This document shows positions 1-11,863 of a stretch of DNA of 64,000 nucleotides, one piece after another. A program made the translations under genes and the position numbers. The stretch comes from Pollenia angustigena (lineage: Eukaryota > Arthropoda > Insecta > Diptera > Polleniidae), in contig OV884060.1 in NCBI GenBank assembly GCA_930367215.1, forward strand, positions 101,084,151 through 101,148,150. The letters run 5' to 3'. Position 1 is the stretch's first letter; each line of letters starts with the position of its first letter. The notes beneath the pieces are model-generated. The model saw only the letters and a list, made by a program, of their open reading frames with translations. It was not told the origin of the DNA and searched no databases.

Positions 1-1
1 G

Positions 2-260
2 GAATATATGATGAAACGGACTAGATTACCTAAACAAGAGTTCTCAGCATAGTTATTCAATGAAATACGATCATCATGCATAGTTCTAGTGCTCTCTCCG
101 AATAATAATACCTCTCACTCAGGGGATCTTAGGCGTGAAATATGTAGTTGCTGTAAGTCTAAGTCTGAAATAAAATGCTCCATTTGTAGCAAGTTTATTT
201 GCAAAACTAACCGAAAAACATATTGATTATCATGCAATGACCATTTTTATAAATTAAACA
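2..260 (+). pseudogene. piggyBac-like transposase C-terminal zinc-ribbon relic
   Basis: In the frame starting at base 2 the translation runs through one stop (near base 50) into RREICSCC, a Lys/Ser linker, KCSICSKFIC and then, after a TGA, CNDHF (bases 131-250). The spacing of paired cysteines followed by an Ile-Cys and a last Cys/His group matches the cysteine-rich C-terminal domain of piggyBac-family transposases, which binds the transposon ends. The relic has at least two in-frame stops and no start or N-terminus within the window. A PHD-type finger from a LINE ORF1 is the main alternative, but the reading frame does not lead into the LINE that follows. Confidence 0.45.
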
Positions 261-544
261 GTAAAAACTTATTTATTTTAAATAAATGTAAAAAAATCAA
301 AGAAAATATACTATGGACCAAATTGTCCCTTAACCTAAGATTCGTAAATTGATAATTTTTTCAGTCCTGTTTTGAGTTAGAACCTTGCATTTTTGTAAAA
401 AACATTGTTTTATAAAAAGACCACGTGAGCTAAAAAACTAAGTCAGTATATATCACCGTTCAACAATTACAAAGGAAACAATTCAAAAATTGGACCAAAT
501 GGGCTTAACCTAACAGCAGGGTTAATACAATAAAATTGCAATTT
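261..544. other. AT-rich spacer without recognisable genes
   Basis: No coding frame or terminal repeat is recognisable between the piggyBac relic and the LINE endonuclease. It may be 5' sequence of the LINE, but no ORF1 (gag-like) product can be read. Confidence 0.4.
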
Positions 545-555
545 TTTAATATTAT

Positions 556-1101
556 ATCTGTAAACATGAGAAGCATTTCAGCAATTGAAAAATTAAATAA
601 ATTTAAAATGATGATTTCTAATTTTCCAAAACTACCCAACATCATTGCTGTGCAGGAAACTTGGTTTAGCGCTGGCTGAGTTCAAATTTATAATGTCCCT
701 GGGTATAATGTGGTACATTGCTGTAGAAGAGATAAATATGGAGGAACTTCAGTTTATATCCAAAACAACTTGCAGTACAAAGTTGAAGAGTGTAAAAGTA
801 CTGATAATCTTGAATCGATAACAATATCGTTGGAAAATTATAAAATTAATGGAAAGCCGTTAAAATTTACATCGTTCTACAATTCACAAAAGTTTAATAT
901 TGCTAAATTTCTAGATTTTGTTGAAAGTTTGTGTAGCAGTTTTGGTCGATTCCCAAATATTGTTGTTGGTGATTTAAACATTGATGTTTTACAACAAACA
1001 TCGTCTGAAAATCATATACATTTGTTATCCAGCTATAACTTTTTAAATTGCCATACCTTAATAACACGACCAAAATCTGGGACGTCTATTGATAACGTAT
1101 A
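556..1101 (+). pseudogene. LINE endonuclease domain, N-terminal part
   Basis: The frame opens with NMRSISAIEKLNKF, the first beta-strand and helix of LINE endonucleases, followed by NIIAVQETWF (catalytic Glu), a stop codon, GGTSVYIQ, and IVVGDLNIDVL (the GD-x-N catalytic motif). It stops at the TA target of the Tigger insertion right after SIDNV. The enzyme nicks target DNA for target-primed reverse transcription. An in-frame TGA near base 678 shows decay before or after the insertion. Confidence 0.8.
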
Positions 1102-1664
1102 CAGTAATCCCCCGGTTTACAAATAGGATACGTTCTGTGAAAATAGACGCATATCGAATATTCGTATATCGGGCTCAAAATTAGTATGCCATTCTACTGA
1201 AAATAAATAGATACGTTCCAGGTATCAAAAATATTCGTAAATCGAGATCCATATTTGTATAACTTTGTACTAAAAATAGATAGATGTGTACCCAAAATGT
1301 TCGTTATTCGAACCCCTTTTTTAGAAACATTTATAACAAAGTGATAAGAAAAGAAATTTATTCGTTTTAAAAATTAAACACATTTAAAAAAAAATTCAAT
1401 TTTCAAATTAAAATAATAACTTTATAAGTAATTGAAATATAATATTATAAATTATAAATGCTATATCTATTCTGATATGTTGTATGAGCCCTCGCCTAGG
1501 CTTGTAGATGAACCTTCATCCAAACTGGCATCGGAAATAGATTCTACAGATTCTTGAATATTTGGAGCTGCAGCACTTTTTTTTGAAAAATAAGAAACTA
1601 ATGAGGTTTGCTTTGCGGAGTTATTTTTATCTTTGTATAATTCTCTATAGCAAAGAATTGAGTT

Positions 1665-3116
1665 TTATATTTCTCTGGAAACCTTAAGACTTCTTTCTGC
1701 AAAAGGATCGTTTTCCGAAAATATATCGATAGCTTCCTGGATAAGAGAAAATGCTTTTGACATTTTTTGTGATGTCAAAATACGCGAACTTTCGCCATGC
1801 ATAAGATTTCCTACAATTTCCGCATCCGTGCTTCCTTCAAGCATCTCTATTAATTTCATTTTGAATTTCTTGAATGTTTTGCATTGAACTTCCGAAATCA
1901 TTAGTGCATTCGGGCCATAATTTTTTCCATACTCCATTCATGGCTGTTTCTTTAACTTCATCCCAAGATTTTTTAACGTTGTCAACAGCATTAAGTATAT
2001 TAAATTGCTTCCAAAATTCTGTAATAGTTGTCCGGTTTGGACCATCAACATATTTGATCAGATTCTTGAAAACGCGGCGCAAATAATAAGCCTTAAAGTT
2101 AGCAATTACACCCTGATCCATTGGTTGAAGTATAGGAGTAGTATTTGGTGGTAGAAATACAACTTTGATATTGTCAGGTATGTGAGTTAGCTTATGGCTA
2201 GGTGCATTGTCAATTATTAGCAATGCCTTGTTTGAAATATTTTGCTCAGAATAAAATTTTCTTACAGAACTTGCAAAAAAATTATTCAACCAGTCTTCAA
2301 AAAGATGTGCTGTCATCCACCCTTTTTTATTTGACCGCCAGATAATACCAAGTTCTGATTTGTTGCAACTTTTGAAGGCTCGTGGATTTTCCGCATGATA
2401 AATAAGCATTGGCTTTAATTTATTATCTCCTGCAGCATTCCCTCCAAATAAAATCGTTATACGGTCTTTAGCAGCCTTAAATCCTGAAGCAGATTTTTCT
2501 TGTTTGGAAATGAATGTTCTAGATGGCATTCTTTTCCAAAACAGACCTGTTTCGTCAACATTATATACTTGCTGCGGGGTGTATCCACCGTCTTCTATAA
2601 TTTTTTTAAATATTGCGGGATAATTTTTTGCCGCCTCAACATCCGCACTTGCTGCTTCACCAGACATTTTTATATTATGTAAGGAATGACGTTTTTTAAA
2701 TCTTTCAAACCAACCTTTGCTTGCTAAAAACTGTTCTGTGTTAGATCCTTCCCCATTTTTTGTTATTAAATACTGGTGTAGGTTCCTGGCTTTTTCTTGC
2801 ATAATAGTGGTGCTCATTGCAATGTTTTGTTGGGATTGGTGGTCAATCCATACACTTAGCATCCGTTCCATATCTTCCATTACCGCACTTCATTGTTTTG
2901 AAACATTTTTTGTAGTCAAAGATGTTACTCTTTGTACACTATTTCTTATATTATTTTGATTGTTCTTAATTGTACAAAAGCTTTTCCTATTTCATTATTT
3001 TTCTGACCAGCTTCAAGCCGTCTTAAAACATCAAGCTTTACATCCAATGTGATCGCTTTACGGATCTTTTTTGCACAAGTGGCGTGAACCGTAGTTTTTG
3101 TTTGTTTACCAGGCAT
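1665..3116 (-). pseudogene. Tigger transposase (CENP-B-like HTH plus DDE_1), broken
   Basis: The chosen start at 3116 gives MPGKQTKTTVHATC, then KRKAITLDVKLDVLRRLEAG-like sequence of the psq-type N-terminal helix-turn-helix. A shift or stops near 2890-2960 separate it from the long 347-codon frame (2880-1837). That frame carries the CENP-B-like HTH (ASKGWFERFKKRHSL), then the DDE core: VDETGLFWK (first Asp), LLIIDNAPSHK (second Asp), and PPNTTPILQPMDQGVIANFK (third Asp, 30 residues after the second). The C-terminal end continues in another frame to 1665. The enzyme would cut and paste the element at TA. The catalytic residues are intact, but at least two frame disruptions make this copy non-functional as read. 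Confidence 0.88.
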
Positions 3117-3539
3117 TTTTATAGCAAAGATAATTTCGACTTAATGTAACAGAAACACACAACCACTTTACTGATATACCTCCAACAAAAAATTATTTGA
3201 CTTCACTTTAACAACACAAAACTTGCACTAACGAAATTCATTGAATGATAGAACCTAACTTATTGTTTTCGGGGATTTCCCAAATTAAATTAAAATTGTA
3301 AAATACACAACTTGCACTATGGTGAAATTACTATAAGGTGGCAGCACTTGGTGTTGTTGTACAACAAATCAACAAAAACAGGCAAACTTGTTTGTGTAAG
3401 AACTCTTTGTTGACAAAAAACTGCAACAGTTCAGATATTGTTGGTCTTTGCCCCACGACTGCTACTAAAATATATTCAATGAATGATAAAACTTAACTTA
3501 TTGTTTTCGAGGAGTTCCAAAATTAAATTTAAATTGTCC

Positions 3540-3725
3540 GTAGAAGCAAATTTGTCATTCGTTTAAAAAATTTTATTATTTATTAAAAAAGTTCGTAACT
3601 TCGAAATTTTGTATTCGTATAACGAATTTTTTTATTTATTAAAAAAGTTCGTAACTTCGAAATTTTGTATTCGTATAACGAATTTTATAATTTTTTAATG
3701 TTGTTCGTAACTTCGAAATTTCGTA
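3540..3725. repeat. Subterminal tandem repeats of the Tigger element
   Basis: Three successive copies of a roughly 60-base unit contain TTCGTAACTTCGAAATTTTG, TATTCGTATAACGAATTTT and TTTATTAAAAAAG. A second internal duplication pairs 3241-3300 with 3480-3540 (both contain CTTATTGTTTTCG near their start). Position and repetition suggest transposase-binding or spacing repeats. Confidence 0.7.
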
Positions 3726-3758
3726 AAGCGGGCCTTCGTAAGACGAGGGAATACTGTA

Positions 3759-5992
3759 TAGTAACGCCATGGGAAACATTTTTATGATATCATTTCTTGC
3801 GGCTTAACAGACCATAATTTGATATCATGCAAGCTAAAAGGCAAAGATTTTAGTTATGAATTTAATGAAAAACTCAGAAAAGTTTGTAATTATGCATTTG
3901 CTACAGAAAGTCTTCGTAATTCTTTAGTCAATTTTGAGATAACTGGTAATCCTTCAATAGATACTTCTGAAATAATAAGCTATATTTCAAATGCAGTTAG
4001 CAGTTCAACTGTGGAAAAATGTGACAAAAGACTTATTAGAAATGAAATAACACCCTGGATAAATAACCATCTACATGCTTTGATTTTGTTTAAAAAAAAT
4101 CTGCTAAAACAAAGAAAAAAACGCAAATCTAAAGATGTAGAAGTTAGGCTAAAAAGAATAAGTAGTTTAATTCGTTAAGCTTGTAAGGAATCTATGAATA
4201 ATTACTATTATAACAACTTAAATAATATTCAGCAAGAGCCAAAAAAGTGCTGGAAATTTCTTAACGAAAAGCTAGGCAGAAAACTTAAAAGCGATGTAAA
4301 TATTTAAAGCTTAAATGGAGATTTTTTAACAGACAATAAAGTTAAATGTGATTTGTTTAATAACATAATGGAAATTCCAAAGACACTTAAGCAACAAATT
4401 GAACAACTACCAGGTGATTCTTGTAAAGGGCTAAGGACACTTAATATGAGTCAGCAATCGTTTGATTTCGTTTATACAACCGATTTTGAAGTTTCTGAGA
4501 TTATTTGAAAACTTGATTTATCGAAAAGTTGTGGATATGACGGAATTCCTCCAAAAATGCTTTGTGTATATCACGGAATTCCTCCAAAAATGCTTTTTGA
4601 ATGTAAAGATGACATTTCTCCTTATTTGTCTAAGATTTTTTACAATATGGTTGATTCTACGGTGTATCCAGATGAGTTAAAAATCGTCAAAATAATACCA
4701 ATACCCAAGCAAAGCCATGCCACTGAAGTTGATAAGTTTCGACCGATTGCGTTACTTCCGATGATTGACAAAATTTTTGAAAAAATATTGTGCAAACAGC
4801 TAACGAAGTATTTAGACCACCATAATTTGTTATATTGATGTCAATTTGGTTTTAAAAAGGAGTGTGGTACGGAGGAAGCAGTAGTAAACGTTGTAAATAA
4901 TATTTGCCAAGGATTAGACAATGGTTTCAGAGGTGTGGCTGGTGTTTTTTATGACTTTTCGAAGGCTTTTGACCTAGTAGATCACATGATTTTAATAAAT
5001 AAACTCTGTTATTATGGGCTAAATACGCGAGCGGTAATGTTGTTGCAAAACTATATAACTTTTCGAAGACAATATGTGGAAATTAATAACTGCAAAAGCT
5101 TTATTGGTGCTGTTGAGAATGGTGTCCCACAAGGCAGTGTGTTGGGGCCATTACTATTCAAAATTTATATTAATGATTTGATGAACCTGTTATTATTTGG
5201 GAAACTGTTTCTATATGCTGATGATATATGTATTTTTTTTATCCATATAAACATGAAATTGCGTTGAAAGTTCATATGGAACGAGATTCAGCGTTAATAA
5301 CAGAGTTTGTAAGGCTAAATAAATTAATGTTAAATGCAGAAAAAACGAAGTTAATAAGATTTAAGCCGTATACCGACAACCTAACATTTAGTTTTTTTAT
5401 AGATGGGAAAGAAGTTTTTGAAACCTTTCAAACGAAATACTTAGGTGTATATATGCAAAGTAATTTGTCATGGGACACACATATTCAGAGCCTCAAAGCA
5501 AAAATTGGGCCAGCTATAGGTTTAATTTATAAATTTAAGAACAAGTCTAATACAAGAACTATGTTACTTATCTATAACGCATTGATGCATAGTCATCTCA
5601 ATTACCTGTCCATTACATGTGGTTATAAAAAAAGCAACGAGCTTAAGTCATTACAAAGAATTCAAAACAAAGCACTGAAAACTGTCTTTAATCTCCCGAG
5701 AATGTATCCAACGTTATATCTTTATAAAAATATTGCTCAAACAGTACTGCCTGTACATGGATTGTATAAAATGCAACTTCTCATGCAAGTCTTTAAATCT
5801 CTGCATAATATTGGTTATCATACTATAAGTTTTTCTCGAAATCAATCAATCTTTAATACAAGAAACAATACAAATCTTTGGATAGCAAGATGTAGGCTGG
5901 AAACAACAAAGCAACGTGTGGAACATATGGGTAGTTTGGAATACAACCATTTGCCTGATAACTTAAAGAGTATTGGTAGAATATCTCTTTAA
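3759..5992 (+). pseudogene. LINE reverse transcriptase and C-terminal region (broken)
   Basis: After the Tigger insertion the frame gives HGKHFYDII and GLTDHNLI (endonuclease end). The RT follows: FRPIALLPMIDKIFEKIL (fingers), a TGA near 4838, then DFSKAFDLVDH (first catalytic Asp, motif A), NGVPQGSVLGPLLF (motif B), and LYADDICIFF (motif C, the YADD active site, about 5213-5240). A frameshift near 5240 moves the thumb/C-terminal region (LNAEKTKLIRF, FQTKYLGVYM) to another frame that ends at 5992. A 30-base direct duplication around CGGAATTCCTCCAAAAATGC (4540-4600) inserts repeated residues in the fingers. No full-length product is possible. Confidence 0.85.
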
Positions 5993-6250
5993 GAAAAAGC
6001 TAAATGAATATTTACTTGAAAATTTAGAAATGCTTCTTTAGTAATATTGCAGTGAATTAAATACTTAAACATTTATTTTTTGTATTTTTAAACTTAATTT
6101 TATTTTTTTTTTTTATATAACATATAACTTGTATATAACTTGCATTTAACTTGTTGCCAACTCGCCTCAAAAATGTCCAATGGACGCTGAGGCAACACCT
6201 TTATTTGTAATACAGTTAATAAATAAATAAATAAAAAAAAAAAAAAATAC

Positions 6251-7019
6251 ATGATCCGTTTAAAATTTTTGAAGATATTTGCATTTAAGTCACATCATCT
6301 TTTTTAAAAACACAAACAACGGTTATTTTGGAATACCTCAAAAACTGTTCCACTTTTGACAATTCTGACTTCATATTCGGTAACATAAAATAAAATATTT
6401 TATTTCTAAAATTAATGAACAATATTCATGCGCAAATAATTCAAAACAATTGAATTCAGGATGAAATGATCTAGTAACTTACAGCTGAATACCGTCGATG
6501 TTTTACGTTCGTTTACTTTTTAATTTTTTTGAGCAATTGGGAGAGCAATTTTGTAAATTTTAAATTCATCCTGTTGTTGCAAGTTTCTGCGAGTAAAATT
6601 AATGAATACACCTATAAAATATATGATCTCAACAAACAATTTTAAATGTTCATTGAATTATTGTTTATTGTTACTTGTTTTTATATAAGTATATGAAAAG
6701 AAGTGTAAACTTTGATGTCACCATTTTCGCCGTGTAGTTTCCTTAAGTTTCATATTGTTTATTAATTATACAAACATACTTATATTTTCATTTGGATGAT
6801 CAACCTAGACATCATCACTTTTATATTTTGTATTACTCCTCGACCTTTGGATTACTGTACCACGCAAGTGGGAAGCAAAATGTATAAGAGGGAGCCTCCC
6901 GCCACTACATTTTATATTTCATGACTCTTATTTGCGCTGGTTTTTAATTGTATTATTCTGAAAAGGCTTTCTAAAGTTTCTCAGTTTGTATTTAGAAGGA
7001 CTCTTAAAAAATAACTTTG
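6251..7019. other. AT-rich spacer
   Basis: No ORF above background and no clean terminal repeat are visible. The block near 6830-6900 (ATTACTCCTCGACC and GAGGGAGCCTCCC) is slightly less AT-rich but matches no family I recognise. Confidence 0.35.
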
Positions 7020-7020
7020 A

Positions 7021-7190
7021 ACAGTCGAATTCGGATAAGCGCACGCTATTTATTAAAAAAATCGTGTAATTGCAATTAATGATTTTTCTGTATTAGTTTG
7101 AACGAGTCTCAAAGCACTTTGTTCGCTTAAGCGAAAAATCGTTTAACTGCAATATATTTATCTTGGTAATACGCTGATTTATATATCACA
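7021..7190. repeat. Possible pogo-like element end
   Basis: ACAGTCGAATTCGGATAAGC (7021 onward) resembles the CAGT...TTCG...TAAGC ends of pogo-type elements, and a repeat of TCGT[G/T]TAA[T/C]TGCAAT lies at about 7064 and 7140. No second terminus or TA pair was found, so this is a weak call. Confidence 0.25.
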
Positions 7191-7397
7191 AACACCGCAT
7201 AAGAGAAAAAAATTATTTAATTATTTATGAAGTATTTTACAATTGCGTTACTGACAATCTATGTTTTAAAAACATTTTTTTAAGAAAATTCTTAAGCCTT
7301 AATAAATTAAATAAATAAACAACAAAAATAATGTGTGCAACACATTTAAAGAAATTCAGCCAAACAAAATTTAATGAATATTTTAATCATTCCTGTT

Positions 7398-8254
7398 AAC
7401 TATCGATTACGATTAGTAATCAATTAGATTAATTTTTAAAATAAGAAAACGATTGATTAAGATTACAAGTTACCAAAATATAACAATTACTCTAAAATAA
7501 TCAAAGAGTAATCCGATTATTTTCAACGATTATACAGTTGAAAGATTTCATAATCAAAATTTTTTTACTACATTTATTTTAATTAAAGCAACATTAACTA
7601 AAGCACGTTGTTCAAAACAAGTGTAGAAAACTAGCTAAAGAAATAAGAAGAAGTTCGTTCAAAATGGTTGAATTCGGCCGTAATCGGTTCAGAAGAAAAA
7701 TAGTTATTAATCCAAATGTCGTTAAGGAGTAAAATTAGTTTTAATATTCTCATTAAATTCGTTAAAAGTGACTGAAAATCGGACTAAAGTTTTGTTAGAT
7801 GTGTCAATAATCATACAAGAAATTAAGAAGAATACAAGCAGATTAACTACAATAAATTCGATAAACAATATTCAAGGACAGACAAAATCATAGTTTTACG
7901 TCTTAACCGGAAATCTTATTAATATGGATGAGCATTTATTTCATTACGAATGAAGTAGTATTTGGTGCTGTTATTAAATAATAATACCGATCAGTTTGAT
8001 TACATTCAGTTTTTGTTTAGGAATGCATAACTGCAGTCGAATACAAGTCCAATTTTAATTGGATAAAATTGTTTTCCAGAACATTCTCCAAAAAAATTGT
8101 AGTACGAATGAAGACATACACAATTGTTGAAATTAATCAAAAATAATCGTTGAAAATAATCTGATTACTTTTGATTCTTCTTGATTATTTTGTAGTAATC
8201 GCCAGTAATCCTGATTATTTTTTGTGTACTTGTAATCGTAATCAATTAATAATC
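7398..8254. mobile_element. TIR element rich in GATTA motifs
   Basis: The two ends are long imperfect inverted repeats. The left has ATCGATTACGATTAGTAATC, and farther in ATCCGATTATTTTCAACGAT (7510-7531). The right has the inverted counterparts AATCGTTGAAAATAATCTGA (8145-8165) and GTAATCGTAATCAATTAATA. The arms span about 130 bases each. No transposase is readable, so this is a non-autonomous element. No target duplication could be fixed. Confidence 0.55.
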
Positions 8255-8387
8255 ATGCAAAACCAAATTTGCTACAAAATTGTTTCTTTATTTTAATTTT
8301 GTAATATTTACGAAAAATAGAACTAAGAAAAGTTCTTGACTTTCGTAACATTAAAAAATGCTAGGGTAAACTTTTCTTCGTATTCCA

Positions 8388-8434
8388 TATGAAACTTTCG
8401 TAATTAGCACAAAAAGCGCTACGAAAGTTTCATT
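8388..8434. repeat. Short inverted repeat
   Basis: GAAACTTTCGTA and TACGAAAGTTTC are separated by about 20 bases and could form a 12-bp hairpin. It may be a decayed MITE end. Confidence 0.4.
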
Positions 8435-8711
8435 CGTAAATTGCATCGTGGATTTCTTTTAGTGTAGCGTGTTTAAATGAATAATGTAATAACTCAAAAA
8501 TTATAACTTTCAAACAGAGTGTAAATATTAAATATTATTTTAAAACAAAAAACAAAAGTGAAAAATATATGCAGGGATTCTCATGTTACAATTTTGTTTT
8601 GTTCAGATTACAAATATATTAAAATTTTTTCAAAACTTGGTTTTGGTTTTCAAAAGTCCATTTTTGAAAGAAATATAAAATTTTGCTCAGTAATTTAAGG
8701 GTATTTCTTTT

Positions 8712-9590
8712 TTGGGAAATATGTTGCGTTAATGTTACATGTTTTACATTTTTGTGTTAATTTGTGCAAAAAATACAACTGTGGGAAGCTCTTTTGTGAA
8801 TACGTTAATGAATTGCATATTCTAAACTTACTTTTACTTAAGGTGTTCAAACTGCCCTGTGGTACAACTTTGGTGCTTACTACTTTGCTTTTAAAACCAA
8901 TGTTTTATTTTGTTTGTCATTATTCATACCACCCATCATTTTGTGGAAATATTGTTTTGGAATAAAATATGAAAATATTTATATGTATATTAAAATGAAA
9001 AAGTCTATTGGCCATTTTCTCAATGTATCGACAAACTGCCTGTTACTTAATGTCAACATAAATTTATTGGACCGATAAACTGTCCGTTAACGATTTTGGG
9101 TTTCTCAATATACCGACAAAAAACATTGTTTTCAGCTGGCAACGCCACTCAAAATACATGTAAAAGTTAGGAGTCAGCTGATTGGATTTATCTGTACGGC
9201 AAATAAAAGGAAAATAAATAATTGCCAGATGAGTGCCGGTTAGCTTTGCGATAAAATTGAAGCAAATGAGACATTAAGAAAACCAAATTTCTTTAATGTG
9301 CAGTTTTTCGTTGGGAAAAAAGATAATTGCCTAATGAGAAAATGGCCTTATGTATGTATATTGTTATCGTTTTGGTTTTTACAAACCATTAGTGATGTTA
9401 ATATTTGTTTCCATATCGTTATAGCGTGCAGAAACTGCTCAAATAGCTTTTAAAATCGTTCATGAAGCACATTAACGGTAAAACGCAGCTAATTGTGTTC
9501 TATTGAAGTTGCACAAAATGTAAAACTTCGAGCGATAATAGGTAACATTAGAAAGTGTTACATGTATAAACTGCAACATGTTTTTCTCAG
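8712..9590. mobile_element. ATGTTGC-TIR non-autonomous element, copy 1
   Basis: Left end ATGTTGCGTTAATGTTACAT and right end (reverse complement) ATGTTGCAGTTTATACATGT are inverted repeats. Most of the left 250 bases align with 28290-28540, and the right 90 bases align with 28640-28725, which defines a two-copy family. The copy is longer than its relative because of an internal insertion (9010-9347). A 77-codon frame at the left end is not conserved as protein in the second copy, so I do not call it a gene. Confidence 0.65.
9010..9347. mobile_element. MITE nested in the ATGTTGC element
   Basis: The ends GGCCATTTTCTCA and TGAGAAAATGGCC are perfect 13-bp inverted repeats. The segment is absent from the related element at 28290-28718, which supports a nested insertion of about 338 bp. 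Internal repeats of TCTCAATATACCGACAAA-like sequence occur at 9016 and 9101. Confidence 0.65.
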
Positions 9591-9789
9591 AAAAGTGATA
9601 TAAAATGTTTGCCACTTTTGGTCATGAACTTATAATTTATGTATTTAATAAATGAAATTTTAAGTATGCAATCGATTAAAAAAAAAATATTTCCATTTCA
9701 AGATATTAAATTTTAAAAACAAATATTTTTAGTAGAAATTAAAAGTTAGTCCTTTGTTTGCAACTTTTATGATTTCTGCATTAAAACTG

Positions 9790-9867
9790 GGGGCAAATCG
9801 CGACATTCGATATCGATCGAAATGGTGTTGCAATTTCGATCGATATCGAATGCCGTAATTTGGCCCC
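9790..9867. mobile_element. Palindromic mini-MITE with GATATCGATCGAA arms
   Basis: The sequence is nearly one palindrome: CATTCGATATCGATCGAA then a 13-base loop and TTCGATCGATATCGAATG, with G4/C4 outer ends. The outer sequence GGGG-C-AAT-CG matches the ends of the element at 47079-47282, so both probably belong to one family. Confidence 0.65.
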
Positions 9868-10019
9868 TGCCTAATTATAAATTATTTTCTTTCAAAAATT
9901 GTATTTTTCATAATTCCATTGCTGATGTGATTATTTCATTTACGGGACATTTAATGAACACTATTTTAATTTTTATTCTAATGTATATGATTGTTTCGCT
10001 TACTTTAATGTAAATATTA

Positions 10020-10625
10020 ACTATTAAATACAGCAAACATAATATTTATACTCCTCAACCGGGTGGTTTGTCATTCCGTTTGTAATTTCTGTAAAATTTC
10101 GTACACTCTGCGCCCCTAGAACAGCACACAATTAATCCTTAATAATTTTTCATGTTTCTTTACATGGGGTCTTCCCCTGACAATTTTTTGTAATACTAAA
10201 CATCAAATTCAATATAAAAAACTCGAATATTTTTTACACAAAAAATGGTCAGGTGAAGAAATCTCTTATGTTACACTCTTTTCTTTAACAAAACAAAAAT
10301 CTGAGTAGAATTTCACGATTACGTGTTAATTGAACTTCGTTTTATTGCCAAGTAAAAATCGTTGCACAAATGTATTACTTCAATAGCACCTGCCTTAAAG
10401 ATAATTTTTTCCAAGTAAGCATATGCGTGATCTGATTTATTTAAATACATATTATTATTTTAATTTAACTGATTAGTGAACAATTTAGTGTAAAATGGGT
10501 CGAGAGAAATCTTTAACTGAGGAACAAAAGGGACCAAATTGGAACTTAGAAAAATATGGGACTTAAGATTTCCGCAATATTAAAATAGATCAACTGAAGT
10601 CAAAAAGCTACTTCGCTACTTCTAT
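10020..10625 (+). pseudogene. Possible Tc1-like transposase N-terminal scrap
   Basis: At 10497 an ATG opens MGREKSLTEEQKG, resembling the start of Tc1-family transposases. Frame-shifted scraps that could be the following helix-turn-helix lie at 10565-10625. No catalytic domain follows. The segment before it (10050-10100) has GGTTTGTCATTCCGTTTGTA, a reverse-strand mini-me-like tail. Confidence 0.3.
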
Positions 10626-11394
10626 TAAATGAGAAAAGAAAAAAAAAACTTATATTAAGAAAAGCTTTTTTGAAGTAACATAATATTAAGAGTTATGCCA
10701 CTTTCCAGCCAAATAAACGACATTATACATATAAAACTTTCTGCGCTTATACCCGAAATTGTAATGTGTAGTGCATTTCCATGAATATGTGAAAGAAAGT
10801 ACTTATGTATGTATGTTCGTATAATGTTTAAAGCTTAAAGTATGCTATTTTACGCCTTTTTAATGGAAGTGTTTTCCAAGATGTTACTATACATACCAAC
10901 ATATAGTCACAAAACCACAGCTACAAACACTCATGCCATAACAAGAACGGGAACAACAAGTTCTTTTCGCTCCATATTCTTAAATTTGCTTTTGACTCTA
11001 CGTTCTTTTTTGAACGTTACAATTTTTTTAGCATAAAAGTACTTGGGGCATTTAAGTTAAAGTGCTACAAGAAATGTAGTTTAAAAGTGTTTCTCTCGTT
11101 TCATAATTGATTTTTTTTTTAAATGCACTGTTAACATCTATTGAGTATAAGAACGAGGAAACTATAAATTGTTTTTAATTCATAGGTAATCAATTAAATT
11201 AAAATTTTACCTATTTGATTTTAACTATGAGTGTGTTTGTGCGTGTGTAGGTGGCTGATAGGGTTGCCAGAAACATATTTAATTTTTTACACGTAATAAT
11301 TGAATTTCAGTCTAGATATCGTCAGCTAAAATCTAAGTGCCATAAATAACAAAAAGATTCAAAATCGACTTATTATGGCTTTTATGTTTTTTGG
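10626..11394. other. AT-rich spacer
   Basis: Only short unsupported frames are present. The GT-rich run near 11230 (GTGTGTTTGTGCGTGTGTAG) is low complexity. Confidence 0.35.
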
Positions 11395-11530
11395 TCAATT
11401 ACATCATTAGAAAAACCGTTAATATGCAATTGCATGTTTTTCCTCATTCACCCAAAGAAGGCAGAAACAATATATTCATCCGTTTTAGAGCTTTTTATGA
11501 ATTTTGGCATCACAGAAAAAAATATTTTTC
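11395..11530. repeat. Dispersed repeat, related to 23345-23460
   Basis: ATATGCAATTGCATGT, CCTCATTCACCCAAAGAAGG and TTTTATGAATTTTGGCATC align in order with the block at 23360-23450. A downstream partner, ATATTTTTGCATATTTTACC, lies at 13247 here and at 23465 there, so this copy may have been split by later insertions. The family was not identified. Confidence 0.4.
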
Positions 11531-11863
11531 CAATTCAAACAGAAAATTTGTAGAATCAAAAAATTTTTTGTCTGAAATCGGTCCTATAAACAAATTTGCA
11601 TATTCAAACAATTTATTTGCATTTTGTTTATTGAAAAAAACACTGATTTTTTCAAACAAATAATTTAACTGAATCAAACAAAAAGTTTACTGAAATTCAT
11701 ATACTAAATTTCAAAAAAAAAAAAAAAAATAAAGCACTGTATGAGAAGATGACGGCAGAGCAGAGCCGCCGGCTGGCTTTGAGACACATTGTTTTTGTTG
11801 GAATAATTTTTGAACGAAGTCTTATTTATACACACAACACAACGTTTTTCTGTATCACTCTCT

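Larger units (their letters stand above)
1102..3756 (-). mobile_element. Tigger/pogo-like DNA transposon inserted at TA in the LINE
   Basis: The ends are imperfect inverted repeats: left CAGTAATCCCCCGGTTTAC, right (reverse complement) CAGTATTCCCTCGTCTTACG. Each end is flanked by TA (1100-1101 and 3757-3758), the Tc1/mariner/pogo target duplication. Inside lies a minus-strand Tigger transposase. Subterminal AT-rich repeats with the core TTCGTAACTTCGAAATTTTG and TCGTATAACGAATTTT occur three times at 3550-3725, with looser TTCGTAAATCGA-like copies at 1150-1320; these are placed like transposase-binding sites. The target lies within the LINE endonuclease, so the Tigger is younger than the LINE. 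Confidence 0.9.
545..6250 (+). mobile_element. Jockey/CR1-type LINE, split by a Tigger insertion
   Basis: This non-LTR retrotransposon reads on the plus strand as an apurinic-like endonuclease (about 550-1101 and 3759-3835), then reverse transcriptase and C-terminal domain (about 3836-5992), a short 3' UTR, and an (AATA)n/poly-A tail at 6215-6247. The two halves are separated by a DNA transposon at 1102-3756. Across that insertion the reading frame is preserved, and after the right TA it continues through GLTDHNLI, the Ser/Thr-Asp-His strand that ends LINE endonuclease domains. The element is dead: it carries several stops and at least one frameshift, and no ORF1 is visible. The family is assigned from RT and endonuclease motifs; the exact clade is uncertain. 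Confidence 0.85.
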
